Assembly (NCBI RefSeq): GCF_000002425.4
Contig: NC_037269.1
Location: 8,199,067-8,263,066 of the forward strand
Reading direction: 5' to 3'
Source: Physcomitrium patens
Taxonomy: Eukaryota > Streptophyta > Bryopsida > Funariales > Funariaceae
DNA length: 64,000 bases
The notes under the pieces are model-generated. The model was not told the DNA's origin. It did not search any database and was given only the letters and a program-made list of their open reading frames with translations. The position numbers and the translations under genes were made by a program. This document shows positions 1 through 12,457 of this stretch, one piece after another. The stretch's first letter is position 1. Every line of letters starts with the position of its first letter.

Positions 1-96
1 CGGTGCAGGTTGTGATTCTCCACACGACCAGAAATAGCACTCGATGCGAGCTTCTCGTTTAATCGGGCCACGTATACCAAGGAATCAAATACTCAC

Positions 97-325
97 AAGC
101 ACGCTTTTCAAACTCTAAAATGGCGAAAACATTGGGATTAGAAACGAAGACACTCAGATTCTCAACTCCACAAAACGAATCGAAGTAACGCGAAATTGGC
201 GGCGCACCTGCACTGCACACCGCAACAAACACTTGCCGGCAGTGCCGCGAATCGCCAGGAGTGAAAACACCCTCGATCGCTGCCAAACCTCCTAAACACA
301 AAACTGGACCACTGAAAACTCCCAC
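97..325 (-). CDS. possible partial exon, unrecognised protein
   Basis: An open frame of about 75 codons runs on the minus strand and meets a good donor (GTGAGT) at 96-91. It would then continue beyond the left edge of the window. The frame is cysteine- and aromatic-rich, with SRYFDSFCGVE and FVSNPNVFAILEFEKRA. No ATG lies in this frame: it starts after an in-frame stop and has only a GTG near 325, so a true gene would need an upstream exon or non-ATG start. I do not recognise a family. It may be chance. Confidence 0.15.
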
Positions 326-1903
326 GTCGAAATCATGCCATTTCGTCCTCTAACCCAACACCCTTGCAACTCAGACCAAAACATAGCGACAATCGCGCTC
401 AACAAAACGCCGACTAAAAGACGTCAACACTACTCAAAGTACGCTTCACACAATCCATGCAAACCTTTTACAAGTGAGAGAGGAAAATCTTCCGCCGATC
501 CTACGGTGAATCAGTATTCTCCGCAAGGGAAGCGTGTACACAACAACACCCCTCAGGCTCCTTCCATCTGCCGCAACTCTTCCTGATCGAACTCGGCAAG
601 CAAATTTCAAAAGCAACAAGTGCCGAGAGAGCTGCACAATCCTGGAGGAGGAGACGGAGGCAATCTGGCTGACCCGATCGAGGCAATTGTCCCGGAGCTT
701 CGGGTGCAGTGGATCTACCGACGTGTATCTACAAATTCTCCAGATAAAAATCGGAATTCGCACTCAGTGAGATTGAAATTCCCCAATTACGGCATTAACT
801 TGTAATTTTAAACCAAAATTGAATCAATAATGACGTGCATCGTAGAGGGGGAACCAATAACTGCTCGGGGACACCTTGGGAACGTGTGCGTACTGATGCC
901 CGCAAGGGAACCGCAAGGAGAACGACTTGGGAACAACAAAGTTCCAGGGGCTCCGCCTGATGAAACGGCGGGTGGGAAGCGTTTCGAGTTCCGGATTCCC
1001 AGTGTTCCTCGACCCCGCCGACTGGTTGGCGTGCTACCGGGTGACCCGGTGAATCACCGGTCTTCTTCCTCCCCTCGTCACGGTCTGTGTGCCTCCAGGG
1101 TTTAGTTGAGCGAGTTCCCGACAAAGCATTTGACATTATCGAGCGCGCAAGCTTGCCGTGTTGTGGTACTTGCACCGGGAGAAGGAAGGTGGAGACTGTG
1201 GGAGTCGAGTGAAAGTGGAATCGAGGAAATCGGTGGAGTGTGCAGGGTTTTCTGGATGTTTTGATGCGCCTCAGCTGCGAGGTCTGTAGATCTCCGAGTT
1301 GCATTTGTAGATGTTTAAATTGTATGGGTGGAAGGATACTCCTTAGGTTTTATTTGCGGTCTTGAGGAGATTTCTGAGTCTTTGGAGAACTTCGGTGTGG
1401 GGTAGCGTGGTGTATTTTGAGTAGTGTAGGGGTATGAGTCAAGCTTCCTCGTTCGGAGTGATGTTGTGTTGAAGTAGGATCGCGTGGAATCGTGCTTTTT
1501 ATTGCTAATGAATGATGTGCATTTTGATTTTCAAGCGGTTTTGAAACGGTGTTCTTGTGTAGATGACATTCTTTGTTCTTCCTGGAAACGCAGACGTGCT
1601 GTATTCTTCTTCCATTGAGTGGCGGGATGCAGTGCGAATTATAACCTTGTTCCGGAGGATTTTTGTTGCAGCATTGTATGGGACAGAAATTCGATCCGTT
1701 AATTTCACCAACTTGAATCGTTGACAAACGAACGAAACGAGTGCGAGATACTTTGTGGAGTCCGCGCTTGGTTTTTTTAAACTTCATTTAATTTTTTTAG
1801 CGTGGAAAGAGCAACTCAGCATCGAGAGAACGACCTGGATCTCTTGCAGGGGGGAGAGGCCCCCAATCCTCTAATTTCTCGCAGGTTTTCGTCGTCCAAC
1901 ACA
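326..1903. other. upstream region and probable 5' leader of the H+-PPase gene
   Basis: No convincing coding exon is seen. The stretch 830-1300 is GC-richer than its flanks and may be promoter or leader. A pyrimidine-rich acceptor-like end (ATTTTTTTAG) at 1791-1800 suggests that the last leader exon starts near 1801 and that the gene has a 5'-UTR intron. From 1801 to the start codon at 1904 there is no ATG, so nothing competes for initiation in that segment. The reading frame stays open back to 1802, so an N-terminal extension from an upstream exon is possible but not needed. Confidence 0.4.
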
Positions 1904-4900
1904 ATGATGGGCATGGATGATGATCATAGGATGGATGTGGAAAACCCATTGATGGGTTCCTATCAGGAGAAACCGAGGACATTTTCGTCTTTGAAAAACA
2001 AGCCTTTCTGGGTACACCTTCTCCTAATCCCTTGATTCATTCGAGTTGAATCTTAGATCCCCTTCCTACAATGTTCACTGAACCATTCAACATATTCAAT
2101 GTGCAAACCTTGTAAGAACACCTTGATTTATTAACATTCTGTCTCTATGTTGTCGTATTAGGATTTCTCAATTCAGAGCACATACCAACTCGTCCCCCTT
2201 GTTTTTTGCAGCTCGTACAGACGGCTCTCAGACTGGACAGACGCGTCTACTACCTCCTTGCTCTGTTTACTGTGTTTTTCTTGTTCTACATTGGGTCACA
2301 AAGCTCTCCGATCATCTTGTTTGTCTTCACAATATGCATAGGCAGCTTGGTGTATGCAATCTACCTCGCAAGTTGGGTTCTTGCAAAGGACGAGGGGCCG
2401 CCTGAGATGAGTGAGGTACCGTGATGAACTCTGATGCCTTTCTTAATAATGCATGTGACTGTTTCCGTTCTTCAGTCTTTGTACTTCTATCTGTAGTTCA
2501 GTCCAATGAGGTGGTCGAAGAGGGCTATTAAATTTCGGTTCACAAGAAATTTCGTCTGATCTCGCGGAGAGGAGTGGTAGAGAAGCTGGACCTGGTTCAT
2601 TCTTAGTGTTTAATTTGCACAAGTTGTGCTGTTCTTACAGTAATTTTGAACAACTATTTGGTAGGCAATTATATTTTTCAATGCTTCTCTACGCAGATAT
2701 CCGATGCAATCCGAGATGGAGCAGAAGGATTCTTCCGCACACAATATGGATCCATATCTAGAATGGCAGGAGTTTTGGGGTTCGTCATTCTTGGAATCTA
2801 CATGTTCCGCAAGTCTACACCAGAACAAGAGGCTGCTGGACTTGAGAAGTAATCTTTCTCTTCACAATCAAGTTTTAGCCTTGTATTGTTAAAGATAAGC
2901 CAGTTGAACTGGAGAAAGTGATTTTCATGTTTGCAGTATACATGGGTGACGTTCTTTCGTAGTTCCTTTTTAGAGTGACTACTGATTGTAGCTGATATTA
3001 TGATTCTTACAGGTCAACGTTGGCTTTCATTACTTCTCTATCCTTTCTATTGGGAGCTGTTTGTTCGGGTATTGCTGGCTACATTGGCATGTGGGTGTCG
3101 GTCCGAGCCAATGTGCGTGTGTCTAGCGCTGCTCGGCGCTCTGCACGAGAGGCGCTCCTGGTTCGTGTTTCTTTTGCTCTATATCGTTTTTGCAGTTCAA
3201 CTTCCTTTTTATACTGTAGTGACGTTATTTATAACCAGAAATTTAGTTGTTTACTCGGCAGGTAGCATAGACTATAGAAATTGCTCTGAAGTTCTTAGTT
3301 ACATGAAAATCAATCCACCATGACCTTCGCGTTAGACGGAGATGGTCTTCAACCGCAGCCATTATGAGATCATTGCTGGATAAGATCGTTAGTTATTGCT
3401 GTTGCTTCAGGGTACAGTGAGAAAAAGGATAGGTTTGACTCTTAGACATGGCAATATTAACTTTATTTTTGCTCTCAGAAAAACGTGTTAGTTGTATGTT
3501 ATGTTAAAGATGCACATAGTCTCATAATGTGTGTTTGTGGTGATAATGGCAGGTGGCTGTGCGTGCTGGAGGCTTCTCCGCTCTCATTGTGGTTGGAATG
3601 ACAGTAATGGGAGTTGCAGTGCTATTCGCATCCTTCTATGTCTTCCTTAGTGTTGATACTATTCATAACATGAAGATGACTGAGTGTGAGGGGCCTTACT
3701 TTTCTTTCCTATTTTGTGCGCCTAAAACTTGTTTTGAGCTTGGTGGATTGACCTAGAACAACTTCTCATGATCACATTCAGAGGATTTGTATGTGTTCAT
3801 TAATGATGTTTTCCATGTTGCAGTGCCTTTGCTGCTGGTTGGCTATGGTTTTGGTGCTTCGTTTGTTGCGCTCTTTGCACAACTAGGAGGGGGGATATAT
3901 ACAAAAGCTGCAGACGTAGGTGCAGATCTGGTGGGTAAAGTGGAACAAGGGATCCCTGAAGATGATGCAAGGAATCCTGCCGTAATTGCTGATCTGGTAT
4001 GTGTAAATGCGTTCTTTTCTGTATCTGTAAGTGTCTAGTCGTGTCTGTTTTACTTCAGCGTTGGTTCTAGTCCTCTCTATACTTGCAATGTCAAATAGAA
4101 TTTATTAAAAATTTAGTACGTCTATTGGCAGTCCAGTTATTGAAGCCTGTACATTGGAGCAGGTCGGAGACAACGTGGGAGATTGTGCTGCCCGTGGTGC
4201 GGATTTATTTGAAAGTATTGCAGCTGAAATTATCAGTGCCATGATTCTTGGTGGCACCATGGCCAAGCGCTGCAAACTAGACGGTAAGTTTCCTTATTGT
4301 GTTTGTGTGTTTGAAGTCCGATATAGTGTTCTTTGTTCTGCTGCGCAGGATCTTGTCATCTTACAATCCATACACCACTAATTTTCACTGACTCGCTTTT
4401 TTGCAGATCCATCTGGGTTTATCCTCTTTCCCCTGGTTGTACATTCATTTGATTTGGTTGTATCTGCTATCGGGATTGCTTCAATCAAAGGCACTCGAGA
4501 CCCCAGCTCAAAGTCACTCATTGAAGATCCTATGATCATTTTACAGAAAGGATACTCTGTCACGCTCTTCTTAGCGGTGTTAGCTTTTGGAGGAGTGAGT
4601 ACTCTGCAGTTTCTAAATTTGTGCACGATGATTTCTTTGTCTTGATAACTTATGCACCTTATTTTGCTTTTTAAATTTCGTAGCATACAGAATGCTAAGC
4701 GCCGGGCTGAAGGATTTTAAATTTTACACACATGCATTGTATCATCTGAAAATGGCATATTGACCTGTTCTGATACTTAATTCTTATGGCTCATGCAGTC
4801 AACAAGATGGCTTCTCTACACTGAACAGGCCCCTTCGGCTTGGTTTCATTTTGCTCTTTGTGGGCTGGTTGGTATTGTTACTGCATACGTTTTTGTTTGG

Positions 4901-7283
4901 ATCTCTCAGTACTACACCGACTACAAGTATGACCCAGTTCGTCAGGTGGCCCTGTCGAGCACAACGGGACATGGAACCAACATCATTGCAGGTTTTTTTT
5001 TTGTATTTATTTATTTATTTATTTATTTTTGTTCATAAAATATTTGAGTTGTTAGATTTTATTTGCAGGGCGTTTTTCTTTTTCCTAATACTGATGGGTG
5101 CACAAATGAGCCATATCATGTAATGACTGAATATAGATCTTTTATGTAGTTAGTTCTGGCATCTGGTTCACTTCGACATTGCTTTAGTAACCGTGAAATT
5201 TTTATTCAATATGAGAACTTTTTACTGTCTCGGAGTAGTTGACTTACAGCTCCTTAAGGTGATAATACTTGCATCCTTATCAGTCGCTTTTTAGAGTAAC
5301 CAAAAATAGTGAAGCATGAAGTGAAAAGGAGGTTTAATTAAGCCGTCATTTCTCTGGAGCAGGTGTGAGTCTTGGCCTTGAGTCAACAGCAATGCCGGTT
5401 CTTGTCATCAGCCTATCTATTGTCACCGCGTACTGGCTTGGAAAGACATCTGGACTTCAGGACAATCAAGGAATTCCAACTGGAGGGCTCTTTGGAACAG
5501 CTGTAGCGACTATGGGCATGCTCAGTACTGCGGGCTATGTGTTGACGATGGACATGTTTGGACCCATTGCAGACAACGCTGGAGGCATTGTTGAAATGAG
5601 TCAACAGGTATGAGTGTATAGGAGCGATTGCACTTTTGGTATAAGGGTAGTAATGCTTAATATTTCTATTTGGAGTTTTGCATTGCTGATTTGCTGATTT
5701 GCTGTCTGCAGCCAGAGAGTGTTCGGGAGATCACTGATTTGCTGGATGCAGTTGGTAACACTACTAAAGCAACTACTAAAGGTTTTGCCATCGGCTCAGC
5801 TGCCTTAGCTTCCTTCCTTCTCTTCAGTGCTTACATGGACGAAGTGTCTTCATTTTCTGGCGTTGCCTTCACTACGGTATGACAAATTTATGCTCCTGCA
5901 ACCAGGGTTCAATCACTGCATTAGCTGGGAAGCAAAGGTTTTCAAGATTGGATTTATGCATAAGTATGTAGGAATTGCAACCGGTGGGGGCCTGTGGTAA
6001 TCGAAATCCTCATTGTTTGTGAATTCAGGTGGATATTGCAATCCCAGAAGTATTTGTAGGAGGCTTGTTGGGGTCTATGCTTATTTATCTGTTCAGTGCC
6101 TGGGCATGTGCTGCTGTGGGCCGAACAGCTCAAGAAGTTGTCAGTGAAGTCCGCAGGCAGTTTTCTGAGCGGCCTGGTATCATGGTAAGGATTCACGAGT
6201 TTACAAATGCCTCTTCCAGTGCACTTCAGTTGTAATGCTTAGGAACTTAAGGTTGGATATTTTCTTTAAAATGGTCTTTTGAATATTAACATTGGTAGTA
6301 GTACTATTAACGGTATCAATCTTTTTGTACTGATAGCAAATCTGGTGCGACTTGTAGACGTACCAAGAAAAGCCAGACTATGCTCGGTGTGTATCCATCG
6401 TTGCGGCTGCGTCTCTCCGTGAGATGATCAAACCAGGGGCTCTGGCAGTCATCTCTCCAATTGTAATTGGTAATGCAACTTTATTACGATGTTGTTGAGC
6501 TAGTTCTCAAGTGGTTGAACAATCCTTGGATACTGCTTTCTCGTCTGTGGTATTCAAGAACAGCGTTTCTGACTGGTGTTTTAGTGCTGTCTTCGCTGTT
6601 TTTTGGTATATTCCTTCTAGAAATGACACTTCCAGTATCTCGTCTGTGTGATTTTGCGCCTTCACTAATGAATGGCTGGTTGACGTTATTCCAAGTGCTA
6701 CTCTGACTGGGGACCTTGAATTGTGATTGTTTAGGTCTTGTTTTTAGGCTTGTTGGGCAAGCTACAGATCAGCCGCTGCTGGGAGCCAAGGCTGTGGCTG
6801 GCATGCTCATGTTTGCAACGGTCTCAGGTATCTTGATGGCCCTCTTCCTCAACACTTCTGGAGGGGCTTGGGACAACGCAAAAAAATATATTGAAAGCGG
6901 GGCTTTTGGTGGGAAGGGCAGCGACGCCCATAAAGCGGCGGTTACTGGTGATACGTAAGTCAACTTTCGAAAGCAACTGTAGGGTGCTGATTGTTTGAAT
7001 AATGTTTCAGTGGTGCGTCATTTGCATACCCAGTAAGCATTACAGGTTTTTGGAATGACTAAAATGTAGTAGTTTGTTCATTTAGTATTTAACTTTCACG
7101 AAACGAAGTGATACAAGTTTCGAGCTGAATGTTTCTTCTGGAGACAGGAACTTATCACATTCATTTTTGGATTGCAGAGTTGGAGATCCTTTTAAAGATA
7201 CTGCTGGACCTTCTCTCCATGTGCTAATCAAGATGCTCGCTACCATCACACTGGTCATGGCACCGCTCTTCCTGGACAATTGA
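1904..7283 (+). CDS. VHP2: Type II (K+-independent) H+-translocating inorganic pyrophosphatase
   Basis: It hydrolyses pyrophosphate and pumps protons across an endomembrane (Golgi or related for plant type II enzymes). Fifteen exons join in phase: 1904-2011, 2212-2415, 2697-2848, 3013-3160, 3553-3685, 3824-3996, 4163-4283, 4407-4594, 4799-4991, 5363-5607, 5712-5876, 6029-6184, 6358-6469, 6735-6954, 7178-7283. The product is 807 aa; the Arabidopsis AVP2 family is about 802 aa. Hydrophobic segments fill the chain. The pyrophosphate-binding loop [11 protein letters not shown] is at residues 279-289, followed by [27 protein letters not shown] near residue 570 has Lys574 where K+-dependent type I pumps have Ala; this is the established type II signature. 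The C-terminus [18 protein letters not shown] is typical. All introns read as GT-AG. The start is the first of two adjacent ATGs in a leader segment with no earlier ATG. No frameshift or missing active-site residue was seen. Confidence 0.97.
5003..5030. repeat. (TTTA)n microsatellite in an H+-PPase intron
   Basis: Seven or so TTTA units follow a T-run just inside the 5' end of intron 9 of the pyrophosphatase gene. Confidence 0.85.
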
Positions 7284-9481
7284 AAATCTACAGCCAGGCA
7301 ATTTTTCACTCATTTGGAGTTTGTCGAGGTTTTGTTTTAGACATGCTGTAATTACTATAGCAAGGCAATTGACACTCTTTCGTCGCAGGCTTCTCAAAGC
7401 ACCTTCATCAGACACAATCAGGTGAAAGTAGTAGCTGGTTTGGTTGTGATAAGAGCTGCAATGTTCTGATGGAAGTAGCGCAGGTCCTAGATTGTTGGGT
7501 CACGATTTTAATGGTAGTACTTCATTTTAGCGAGGTGATGGTTTTTTCCTATTCTTATAAGGAGAGTACATTGTCGCTGAGTAAATTGTTGTATTGACGG
7601 GAAAGAAAACATGCACAAGTTTCTACAGATTACTGAAGCAGCAAGCGATTAGGTGAAAGAGCTATTCATCTCGTGGAAAGATCCGCCTTGACCCATTTCG
7701 GGATGTAGTATTTTGAAATTGGTGGTATTATTGATTGTTGCCAAATTTTGGTTGGATGTGTTTGAATTATCGATGTGTTTGAAGTAATATCTGGTTTGGA
7801 ATTTAAGAATGGCAGCATCACTCTTTTCAGCCCTGCCTCTGCAAGGCTTACAAGATCAACCTTAGCTATATTTTGGATGGGACTAGCGTCATGTGACTCG
7901 GATCATCGCATAAAATTCTTAAGATCTTATTCGTGAAATAAGTATGGTTTCATGTCTAGAAGTACAATTATCTTGCCTGAGTCATCATATTTTTCCTGGT
8001 CGTTACTGCTATTGATCGGCCTCTGCGGGACTTCTCTACGAAAGTACAACCGGAAAGCTTTTGATAAGCCAACTCATTTTCGTATTTATTAGAGGAATTC
8101 TGGTTTTTGCCTTACTTCCTGGTAAAGATCTCCCAACATGAAATAGTGCGTCCCTTCTTGTTTCTTTTTATTAGGATAATCATTTAGCTTTGAAATTTGA
8201 CATGACGATCAAGGGTGGTGGCGGGTCACAAATTGTAGACCTGCAACGAAAGCAGGCACAGCAATAGAAAGATTGAGCTCAAAAATAGTCGGTTCCCTAC
8301 AAATTCTCTCTTTTGACATTGAACCCCAGCGTATCGGTGCAGTGCAGCCTTTCAACCAGTTTCTGAACCGCTGGGTCGAGGACATCGAGCCTCTTAATTA
8401 GGGTTGGTGGGAGTTTGTGGGGATTGGGAAGCTTGCGGCGTTACAATTTTTTCTCGTATGCGCCGTCGTTTTAAATAATGGTTTGACGACCGAATTCTTC
8501 CTGGGTACGAAGTGGAAAGAAAGAGCCTTGGCACACTTAGACGTAGATGTTTCACCTTGACACTTCCAGAATGAGGACCGGTTTTAAGACTTTGTAAAAT
8601 GTGGGCTACAGAGGATGTGACAAGTCTTGAAGAATCATCGAACAGTTGCAACATTGAGCATGGTCCACACATATTGTGACGATACCGTCATGCTGATGGG
8701 CAGACTTGGATGTCTTCAACATGTGATAAAGCTCAATGCCGCAGAGGCGATTACACCAACAGGTCTGGTGCATGCTCATAGAATAACAGAATGGAGGATG
8801 CAAAGTCAGATTAGGAGCATCAATGCAGCACTACAAAGGAGAGAGGATAAGAGAATACTCAAAGTCATATATATACATATATATATATATTTATATACCT
8901 ATGCTTAAATACATACACTTCCAAATCTTTCAAAAATGATAAAGCTCACCTGATGAACTGTAAAGAATCGTGTTACAATACGTTGAATAAACACTCAACT
9001 TCAGAAAATACAAAACATAGGACTGAGAAAACTTTCATTAAGTACCATTGTATAAGAAGTAGGTATAATATTCAAGTGAATACATGAGCTAACAATCAAT
9101 CTGAGCTACACATCAGTTTTTGATTTTGATTTTCGAACTGGGGCTCTTCAAGAGTAAATGTTACACGTACATGAAACATTTAAATGGCTGTAAGAATATT
9201 CACAAAAGATTCCAGTGGGAAGGTTTTCAAAAAGCAAGACCGTTGCGGTGTGAACGGGTCTAGGGGAGGAAGCCCTAATTCGGGAGCCAAGTGTAGAAGG
9301 AGGGTGTGGTGGTACTCGCCATGGGCATCGAGGTCGCCGAGAGAGGAGGAGAGTGACCTTGCGAGAGACAAGGGCAGAGGAGGAGCTGCGGACTCTCGGC
9401 CAATTTGTTACAGGATGTGAACGCGCAAGCTATCGTGCGAAGAAGCGGTTGCGTACTGTCTAGCGTTGGAAACACGACCAG
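7284..9481. other. H+-PPase 3' flank and CBP20 promoter/leader
   Basis: The first part should hold the 3' UTR of the pyrophosphatase gene. I cannot place its poly(A) site. Short ORFs on both strands at 8394-8908 match no family I know. A (TA)n-rich stretch lies at 8872-8898. From about 9230 the sequence becomes GC-richer and purine-rich, as expected for the CBP20 leader. Confidence 0.5.
9321..9356 (+). promoter_or_regulatory. candidate uORF upstream of CBP20
   Basis: An ATG in strong context (GCCATGG) opens an 11-codon frame, MGIEVAERGGE, that stops before the CBP20 start. A second, minimal start-stop (ATGTGA) lies at 9415-9420. If the transcript starts upstream of these, both could reduce or tune CBP20 translation. 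The transcription start is not known, so this is a sequence-only suggestion. Confidence 0.3.
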
Positions 9482-12457
9482 ATGGCTCGCCTTTTCAAGG
9501 TCAGTTGACGGGATTATGCTCTACCCTCTTCATAATTCTTATCCTTCAGTTTTGTCGTGTTTTTGCTGTGGATTTAGGCGGTCTCGGTCGACTTTGAATC
9601 GTAACGGTTTCGTATTTCAACACAGGACGGAAGAATCGTCGTTAGCCTCTGGTGGCATTGAGTTTCGCGACGGTCTATGTCCATTGCTTCTTTTTTTCTG
9701 AAATTTGCTTATTGTTTGCGTCGAAGCAGCGTTTCGGTGTTGAGGGTTTTATGAAAGAGGACTGATGTGTGTTGGGCTGGCTGTTCTGTTGTCAGTTACT
9801 GACTCTTCGCTGTTTTCCTTTTGTATTGGTAGACTTAATCGGAAGTCGCTCCAGAAGAATTGTTTGCGGTAGTTATCAACGTGTTTACGAGAGACCTTGT
9901 TTTTGGGTTATGTTCTGCTTGCGCATGTGTGTTTTAGTGTAGAGCATTACTTAGGGCTGTAATAGGTTATAGAAATGAATTGTGATTTGTGCAGGTGTAA
10001 GTTAGTTCGCAGCTATGATTAATTTTTTAGCTAACGAAATTTGAATTTGAATGCACATTGTATTTGAGATGAAATATGCGGGATTCGTGTGAGAGAAAGT
10101 CTGCGTCCGCTTCAAGCGAAAACAAGACGAGATTGAGAAGACGTATGTTTGAGGAGGGATGAATTTAATATCGCGTTTAGGAATCAATTAGTGTGGCAGT
10201 CTTAAAATGTTCGTTATGTTAGCTTTAGTTTATCCTCATTTTACAGTGAGTATATACTTGGTTAATTCTTGCAATTCTGAGATAGTGAGGACCAGGGATG
10301 TGGCAAAGCTTGAGGTAACAAACACGTGGCATGTCGAAGTGCTGAACGATTTTTTCTGGCTGAATGCAGAATCCGGATCAACTGTCGGCGTACAGAGATC
10401 GTAGATTTCTGGGATCACAGGATGAATTTGAGCATGCGCTTCGAACCTCAACCACAGTGTATGTGGGAAACCTCTCTTTCTATACCACAGAGGAGCAGAT
10501 CTACGAGGTTTTTTCTCGCACTGGGGAGCTGAAGAAGATCATTATGGGTCTCGATAAGAACAGTAAAACCCCGTGTGGTTTCTGCTTTGTTCTGTATGTT
10601 CCTAAAAACCTTGACCCAAGCATCTCGCGCCCGAGATTATCACATATTACTGCATGACTTCTAATCGTATGTGCCATAGGGAGTCCAACAGATTGGTTTG
10701 CTCTTCTTCTTCTTCTTCTTCTTCTTCTTCTTCTTCTTCTTTCTCCTTCTTCAATCCTATACAAATTTAAAATTGTAAATTGTGGCATATTGGAAAAACT
10801 TAAACGCATGCAAGCTCAGGCTTTCAGACAGTCTCTGAGGGCTTTGCATTGACAAGCTTCTGCGTGTTGTGTGGGAGTTAGAGGTTTCAATAGTGTGATT
10901 GTAGTGATTTTACCAAGATAGGAATTTCATATTTTCCACGGTGCTTCTTTCCTTTACAGATGCATTTGAATTTGGAGTTGCTGATCACGGCCTTTACGAG
11001 GAATATATTTTTTCAATTGGATAGGGTTGGATTTTTTAGTTCTGATGTTAAAGTTGATTGGCTAGATTCTATACAAGAGAAGATACTGAGGACGCTGTAA
11101 AATACATTAGTGGAACCATTTTGGACGACCGACCTATACGTGTGGACTTTGATTGGGGTTTTCAAGAGGGTCGGCAATGGGGTCGTGGAAGGAGTGGAGG
11201 CCAGGTTGTTATCCTTACTTTTGTAGTGCTTTTATACTATATTCACGAGTTCTTTTCCTGTAATGTATCTGACAACTGATACTTGGGTGCGCATCGATGG
11301 GGAATGCTTGTGATGACAGGTGCGAGATGAGTACCGTACAGATTATGATCCTGATATCCTTAACTGCTGTGCTATTTGCGTTCATTGTTCCTTTCGAAGC
11401 TTTGTACTATAGATTTATGTTCCTGCGAGCTCATGAAATACCATAGGAAACCCGGTTCTCTGTATATTATTGATTGTGTTTTTCCCTTAATTTAAAACAA
11501 TTGCACGGAGAGGAGGCTATGGAAAGTTGGTACAGAAGGAGTTGGAAGTGCGGCGGCAGCTTGTGGAATATGACCAACCTGTGGGCATGGGAGGGGTTCA
11601 ATATCCTAATCTGGGAGAAGGAGGTGGTGGAAATGAATTCAGGCGTAAGGATCATTACATATTTCTGCAATCAGTATTACTATCACCCTACAATCTGGGA
11701 AACGAGGCAGCTTGTTTCTTTTCTTTTCTTTTTTTTCTTTTTGGAATGAGGATTAACGTTTTCATGTAAAATTTATTTGATAATAGTACCAGCTTTAAAA
11801 TTTGGAAATATTTACAGGTGGAAAAGACCGACATGGCAATGGAGGCAATCGACATAGAGGTGAGTTGTTTGATTACATCTAACACAATGTTTTGCTATTT
11901 CGTGAGTTCATTCCATCTCTTTTACTCTTTCATGTCTGGGCTTTTTGCAATCCATCAGCGGAAATTTCGCATTTGATGTCTTCCCTTCCTGATTCTTTTT
12001 CAATTTTAGTTCACTGCTTACCAACTTCATATTATTACTACATGTTGCATCCATTTGAGAATGATTACTTTTGATTACTATCTCGCTGAAAAGGTCTAAA
12101 GTTTACCTTTGTTGGGTGTAGAGGGGAGAAAGAGATACAGAGATGAAGATGCTCCACCTGCAGATGGTGTGAAGAGACAAGATAGGGAACTGAAAGTTGT
12201 AAGTTGGTTGAAATCTCAAGGGGCCTCAACATCTCACTCTGCAGTTGTCTTATCTTGTTCAATCAAGACAGTAAAGACCGCGTTGAAGTGAAGGGTCAAT
12301 TACATTTAGATTGTAATCATTATCATCTATAACATCATGCCACATTTTTAGGCGTCTACTTGGTTTTAACACGGGTTTTTTGCAGGAAAAGAATCCAAGA
12401 TTTCGAGAAAAGGGTGACTCTGATGAAGAGGATGGAGGGGATGGAGGGAAAAGTTAG
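9482..12457 (+). CDS. CBP20: Nuclear cap-binding protein subunit 2 (CBP20)
   Basis: This is the small, m7G-cap-binding subunit of the nuclear cap-binding complex, which works with CBP80 in splicing, microRNA processing and export. Eight exons join in phase: 9482-9499, 10370-10593, 11066-11204, 11320-11353, 11507-11644, 11818-11859, 12122-12198, 12386-12457, giving 247 aa (Arabidopsis is about 257). Tyr14 in LSAYRDRRF and Tyr37 in [10 protein letters not shown] match the two cap-stacking tyrosines (human Y20 and Y43). RNP2 is VYVGNL (36-41); RNP1 is CGFCFV (75-80). [37 protein letters not shown] follows in order across exons 3 and 4. The tail is Arg/Gly-rich and basic (GRKRYRDED, likely nuclear import) and ends [14 protein letters not shown] plus a short Gly stretch. 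The 6-codon first exon is inferred from MARLFK and a GT donor. The fourth intron is AT-AC. Confidence 0.96.
10703..10741 (+). repeat. (CTT)n microsatellite in CBP20 intron 2
   Basis: About 13 CTT units lie in intron 2, on the plus strand, followed by further CTT-like units. On the minus strand it reads as a poly-Arg ORF, which is an artefact. Confidence 0.9.
11354..11506 (+). other. U12-type AT-AC intron of CBP20
   Basis: Conserved protein sequence (DYDPGRGGYGK) can only be joined by removing a segment that begins ATATCCTT and ends TTGCAC. ATATCCTT is the U12-type 5' splice-site consensus. TTCCCTTAAT at about 11482-11491 resembles the U12 branch site (TTCCTTAAC), about 16 nt before the AC end, inside the usual range. 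No GT-AG pair restores the frame and the conserved residues. I recall that the Arabidopsis CBP20 gene also carries a U12 intron in this region, so it is probably ancient. Confidence 0.9.

Noticed and set aside
795..1304. 169-codon minus-strand ORF and overlapping 91-codon plus-strand ORF upstream of the pyrophosphatase gene
   Set aside because: Both strands are open because the stretch is GC-rich; no motif, no splice logic. More likely promoter or leader.
10501..10809. minus-strand ORF with poly-Arg
   Set aside because: It is the reverse of the (CTT)n run in CBP20 intron 2.
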